Origin: a virus | Length of the DNA stretch: 41,351 nt | Strand: one strand, 5' to 3' | IMG/VR virus record: IMGVR_UViG_3300037042_003303 | Location: 1-41,351 of that record | In this document: one piece after another, positions 38,149-41,351 of the stretch | How the letters are laid out: every line of letters begins with the position of its first letter | Position numbering within the stretch: the stretch's first letter is position 1 | The notes under the pieces: generated by a model | What the model saw: only the letters and a program-made list of their open reading frames with translations | Database searches by the model: none | What the model was told of the DNA's origin: nothing | Translations under genes and position numbers: made by a program

Positions 38149-39051
38149 CTACACCTCGTCTGGGGGGTTGAATGCGAGCGTCGCGTCAGACGGCCCGCCC
38201 CACGCGGGGCGCTCCGGGTCTGACGGGAGGTTCAGCAACAGCGACCGCTCAAGTAGGCGATCCATCGGGATACGCAGCGCGGATCCGACATTGACCATGT
38301 TGAGCGCCGCCTTTTTCGACAGCGCGACCGCGCCGTCTGGGGGCGACAACCGCTCGCGGAGCAACGTGTCGAGCACCGCACCGGCGAGCCCGCCCCGCTC
38401 GCGGACGTAGGCGGCGACCGCGGGGCCGTACCCTGCGATGGCGCCCATCAGCGCATCCGCGCGATCGGGCTGCGGTGCGCCTTCGACGTCAAAGTTTTGC
38501 ACCCACGTCCGCACCAGCGCCCCGAACGCACCCGCGCCCTCCGCAACCTGCGCGGCGCGCACCTGCGCCCGCGCCTCCACCGCATCCAGCCCGGTCGGCG
38601 GCGCCTGCGGCGCCACCGCCCGTACTGGCTGCACGGGGACGGGTTGCGCGACGACCGGCGGCGCGACGACCGGTGGTGCAGCCTGCGGGGCCACCTGCAC
38701 CGGCATCGCCGGGGCATCGGGCGCCGGGGCGGCGGGTAGGCGCCGGGTGACCGCGCGCCGGGCGTCGTCGCGGGTCGCGGCGAACCCGCTACCGCCGTGC
38801 GGGTCGGACCACGACCACGTCCCGTCTAAACACTCCTCTATCCGCGCGATCGGGCGTTCGCGGAACGCGATCAAGACTTCGGCCTCGGCGGCGCTATGGT
38901 TCGACGGCGCCCACCGCGGCGCGGGGAGGCCAGACGGTACGGCCGCGGGCGCCTCGGTGAGCCGGCGGGCGACGGTGGCCGCCGCGTCGAGCGTCGGGGC
39001 GGTGATCGACACCTGTACGCCGTCCATATCTACGTTGATCGTCGTTTTCAC
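38149..39051 (-). CDS. Hypothetical protein with Pro-rich linker
   Basis: A 300-residue protein in two parts: an N-terminal part (residues 1-110, INVDMDGVQVSITAPTLDAA and a TWSWSDPHGG segment), a linker of Pro, Val and Ala repeats (VVAPPVVAQPVPVQPVRAV), and a helical C-terminal domain (ADALMGAIAGYGPAVAAYVR; LERSLLLNLPSDPERP). It starts at GTG 39051 with GAGG seven bases before it. The layout is like that of the coiled-coil protein next to it. Function unknown. Confidence 0.55.
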   Translation of the reverse strand: MKTTINVDMDGVQVSITAPTLDAAATVARRLTEAPAAVPSGLPAPRWAPSNHSAAEAEVLIAFRERPIARIEECLDGTWSWSDPHGGSGFAATRDDARRAVTRRLPAAPAPDAPAMPVQVAPQAAPPVVAPPVVAQPVPVQPVRAVAPQAPPTGLDAVEARAQVRAAQVAEGAGAFGALVRTWVQNFDVEGAPQPDRADALMGAIAGYGPAVAAYVRERGGLAGAVLDTLLRERLSPPDGAVALSKKAALNMVNVGSALRIPMDRLLERSLLLNLPSDPERPAWGGPSDATLAFNPPDEV

Positions 39052-39054
39052 GGG

Positions 39055-40995
39055 TTAGCCTCGCGGGACGTCGTTGGGGATAAGCGCCATCGCGGGATGG
39101 TTCAAGAAGCGTTCGATAAACGCCTTGTCACCGCCGCCTTCGGCCAACGCAGCCCGGATCGTCACGTCCTTACAATAATGGTAGATCGCCACTTCCCCGG
39201 CGATTGCCAACGCTACCGCCTCCTGCCATTCGGTGTCTGGGAGCGCGCGGAGGCGCTTGATCAGGTCGCGGATCGCGAACCGCGCGTCGCGCTGCGTCGC
39301 GAGCGGTAGGCTGGACTGTGGCGGCTGGGGTTCGGCGGGGGCCTGCGGTTGGGCCGCGGCGGGGGCTGCTTCGGCCGGGAAGGCCGCCGCACCGTAGTCG
39401 CCCGGTGGTTGTGCCCCCACGGGCATCGGCGCGCCCTGCGGTGCCATTCCGGGGTACCCTTGAGGCATGTAGGCGGGAAGCATGGGCGCACCGGGCATCG
39501 GTCCCGGCGGACGGCCCGGCGCGCCCGCGTTCGCGCGGGCCTTCATCACCTCGCCGACCGTGCTGATCCCGGTCGCGACGACCTTACCCAAGGTTTCCAG
39601 CAGTTCGGACGTGCCGCTACCGCTGTCGTCCTCTTTGTCGCCTCCGAGCACCTTTTCCATGAGGTCGGTCGGCTTCATGCCAAACATATTCAGCATTTTC
39701 GCGCCGCGTTCAAGCAAACCCTCGACGGATTCGGTCTTATCGCGGTTGTTGTTGATCGCCATCATGCGTTCGGCGTGCTCGCGCTCGCGCTGGGCTGCAA
39801 GCTCCATTTCTCGCATCTTTTGGTCGTGCTGGCGGGTGCGCTCCGACTCGCGCTCGCGCTCGCGGCGCTCCGCTTCGATCCGCTCGCGTTCGATCTTGAG
39901 CGCGGCTTCGGAGCGTTCGCGCTCCCATTTTTGTTCCCATTCCATCCGTTCGCGCATCCGGCGGTCCTCAAGCTCGACCCGCTCACGCTCGCGGCGCGCC
40001 TCTTCGTCCCTCATTCGGCGCTCGTACGCGTCGCGTTCACGTTCGGCCGCTTGTTGCTGCATCATCGCCATTTGGCTGAAGATCGAGGTCATCGCGGTCT
40101 GGCTCTGCTCGTTGCGGAGCCGTTCAAGTTCCGCCATACGATCGGCGCGGGTACGCTCCTGCTCGGCGGATCGTTCGGCGCGCTCGGCCTCCATGCGGAG
40201 CAGCCGATCGGCGCGTTCGGATTCGGCTTTCATCAGTCGTTCGGTGACGGCTTCCGTCGCCATCGCCGACCGGCCGGCAAGCTCGGCCTCACGCTGCGCC
40301 AACAGTTCGCGCTCGGACATCAGCCGCTCGCGCTGGGCCTTCGCCTCCTCCTCGACCAGCGACGCGCGCTTTTCCAGCGTGTCCATCAGCCGGAGCATCA
40401 GCGGATCGGGCGATCCGCCCCCGTACCCAAACCCATACGCGGGCTGCGCGGGCGCGTTCGCGCTCTTGGCGGCGCGCATCCGCTTCAAGATGGTGTGTGT
40501 CGGCGAGATCGGCGGGATCGACATCTCCTCGCGGACCTCGCGCCCTTGGTTGTCGAGCGGGCGCACGACGAACCGCGCCGGCGCTTCCCCGGCGACCGGC
40601 ATATCGTCGATGAACTCCTGTATAAAATCCTCCTCGTTCGCCTGCGCGTCGATGGTGCCGACGAGAACGTGATTCCCGTTGATCACCTTCCAAACCCGAA
40701 GCTGGGTTACGGCTGGAAACAGGTGCGCGTTCGCCCAAATCTTCGGCGCGACCGGACGCCCTACCACCTGCGGCGCCCCGAATCCGCCGTCCATCCCCAT
40801 CGGGGAGGGTACCCCGAATCCCGCGCCGATCGGGGCCGGTTCGTGCTCCGACAGGTCTACCCGGTTGGTGGCGTTGTAATGGTCGGCCATGCCCGCCGCG
40901 TCGGCTTCCGCCTCGTCGTCGTCCATCGACGGGTACAGCGGTTCATCGGGCGGCATTTCGGGTTGTGGTGTCGTCGTCGCGCGTCGTCGTGCCAT
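39055..40995 (-). CDS. Large coiled-coil protein
   Basis: A 646-residue protein. Residues 1-195 include an acidic N-terminus and a folded module (QLRVWKVINGNHVLVGTIDA). Residues about 195-425 are one long charged coiled coil (AKAQRERLMSERELLAQREA; ERERVELEDRRMRERMEW), over 200 residues. A Pro/Gly/Met/Ala-rich linker and a helical C-terminal domain (FAIRDLIKRLRALPDTEWQE) follow. Length and coil suggest a scaffolding, fibre or DNA-organising protein. It starts at ATG 40995 with GAGGGGTGTAGCAC ahead, and a -10-like TACACT (41017-41022) is 21 bp upstream. It is the first of a three-gene unit. Confidence 0.65.
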   Translation of the reverse strand: MARRRATTTPQPEMPPDEPLYPSMDDDEAEADAAGMADHYNATNRVDLSEHEPAPIGAGFGVPSPMGMDGGFGAPQVVGRPVAPKIWANAHLFPAVTQLRVWKVINGNHVLVGTIDAQANEEDFIQEFIDDMPVAGEAPARFVVRPLDNQGREVREEMSIPPISPTHTILKRMRAAKSANAPAQPAYGFGYGGGSPDPLMLRLMDTLEKRASLVEEEAKAQRERLMSERELLAQREAELAGRSAMATEAVTERLMKAESERADRLLRMEAERAERSAEQERTRADRMAELERLRNEQSQTAMTSIFSQMAMMQQQAAERERDAYERRMRDEEARRERERVELEDRRMRERMEWEQKWERERSEAALKIERERIEAERRERERESERTRQHDQKMREMELAAQREREHAERMMAINNNRDKTESVEGLLERGAKMLNMFGMKPTDLMEKVLGGDKEDDSGSGTSELLETLGKVVATGISTVGEVMKARANAGAPGRPPGPMPGAPMLPAYMPQGYPGMAPQGAPMPVGAQPPGDYGAAAFPAEAAPAAAQPQAPAEPQPPQSSLPLATQRDARFAIRDLIKRLRALPDTEWQEAVALAIAGEVAIYHYCKDVTIRAALAEGGGDKAFIERFLNHPAMALIPNDVPRG

Positions 40996-41026
40996 GTGCT
41001 ACACCCCTCGCGGCGAAGTGTAGCAC
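40996..41026. promoter_or_regulatory. Promoter/leader of the coiled-coil unit with inverted GTGTAGCAC
   Basis: Inverted repeat GTGCTACAC (40996-41004) and GTGTAGCAC (41018-41026). On the minus strand the second arm overlaps a -10-like TACACT, and the first arm is part of the ribosome-site leader before the ATG at 40995. It is the only copy in which the box is inverted around the start region. Confidence 0.45.
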
Positions 41027-41096
41027 GGGTCGCGGCGTGGCGCCGCGCCCCACACTCGCAAATGCGTTAGCATAACAACGTGTCTGGGGGTGTAGC

Positions 41097-41351
41097 GTGA
41101 AATCACGGTGGCAAGTCAAGGACGTACCTGCGCCTGCAATAATAAATAACAGACCCGAGAAAACGCCGGAACCACCGGCATCGCCGGAACCGCTCGCGGT
41201 TAGTCCGCCGCCATCGGAGCCTTTCGAGGCGCCCGAACACAAGGGCAAACGGCCGGGACGGAAGCGGGTTCGCGGGCCGCGGTTCGTGGTCCGGTCGGTG
41301 TCGTTCCCCGCAGAGCTTGAAGCACGGCTGCGCCGATTCATGCACGCGGAG
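41097..41351 (+). CDS. Putative ribbon-helix-helix protein, N-terminal part
   Basis: The gene runs off the right end; 85 codons are visible. It starts at GTG 41097, preceded by GGGGGTGTAGC, the same leader as three minus-strand genes. The N-terminal 55 residues are Pro-rich and disordered, then basic (KGKRPGRKRVRGPRF), then FVVRSVSFPAELEARLRRFM, which resembles the strand and first helix of a ribbon-helix-helix. It is divergent from the coiled-coil unit, the same arrangement as the RHH gene at 27260-27613. A regulator is likely; certainty is limited by truncation. Confidence 0.5.
   Translation, partial: MKSRWQVKDVPAPAIINNRPEKTPEPPASPEPLAVSPPPSEPFEAPEHKGKRPGRKRVRGPRFVVRSVSFPAELEARLRRFMHAE

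Noticed and set aside
39349-41070. Long plus-strand open frame of 573 codons
   Set aside because: It is the reverse of the coiled-coil gene, whose repeated codons leave the opposite strand free of stops. No ribosome site or recognisable domain.
5421-41351. Search for portal, large terminase, tail tape measure, sheath or baseplate genes
   Set aside because: None was found. The only Walker A motifs noticed belong to the two SNF2 helicases. Absence applies to this window only.
1-41351. tRNA and rRNA genes
   Set aside because: No cloverleaf or conserved rRNA segment was noticed on either strand. A covariance-model search was not possible here.

Overview
The window is a GC-rich, densely packed piece of what looks like a bacterial virus or virus-derived integrative element. 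Nearly all genes are on the minus strand, most join through ATGA, GTGA or TAATG overlaps, and long gaps are rare. Host type is inferred only: a lytic transglycosylase, an M23 peptidase and a small predicted lipoprotein suggest a Gram-negative, high-GC bacterium. The sequence does not fix the phylum.

Layout. (1) 1-5.4 kb: the C-terminal end of a UvrD-like helicase, a Xer-type tyrosine recombinase and a DUF2786-like gene on the plus strand; then on the minus strand a coiled-coil membrane protein, a zinc metallopeptidase coupled to a second tyrosine recombinase, a flavodoxin-fold reductase, an HTH regulator and an unknown gene. The gap at 3.46-3.92 kb carries a 28-bp dif-like site and a probable small RNA with its own promoter and terminator. 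(2) 5.4-15.7 kb: a block resembling the phage P1 Dar/Ddr anti-restriction genes, with a DdrB-like ParB-fold protein, two SNF2 helicases, a DUF3560 protein and two unknowns; five of these share a short N-terminal segment. (3) 15.8-22.4 kb: small virion-like proteins, several with a membrane anchor or RRNP motifs, an M23 peptidase and three beta-rich candidate virion proteins. (4) 22.4-24.9 kb: an HNH homing-type endonuclease and a ribbon-helix-helix/DNA methyltransferase fusion between structural genes. (5) 25.0-27.1 kb: a candidate double-jelly-roll major capsid protein followed by a strong terminator, and a membrane protein whose N-terminal part is a basic repeat array. (6) 27.3-41 kb: a divergent ribbon-helix-helix gene, a run of single-span membrane proteins, a transglutaminase-like protein, a lytic transglycosylase, a Dps-like protein, a DNA methyltransferase related to the DUF3560 protein, and a long coiled-coil protein.

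How it may work together. No portal, large terminase, tape measure, tail gene or separate packaging ATPase is visible. The capsid-like proteins, the many membrane-anchored proteins and the two peptidoglycan hydrolases fit a tailless, membrane-containing icosahedral phage, but this is inference from sequence patterns. The Dar/Ddr-like enzymes could be packaged and delivered with the DNA, with the shared N-terminal segment as a docking tag.

The clearest directly visible structure is a repeated promoter arrangement on the minus strand. A GTAGCAC box, often overlapping the stop codon of the gene before, is followed after 32 bp (eight cases), 33 bp (two) or 34 bp (one) by a TACGCT-like hexamer, usually 15-25 bp before the next start codon. 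It divides the minus-strand genes into about a dozen transcription units.
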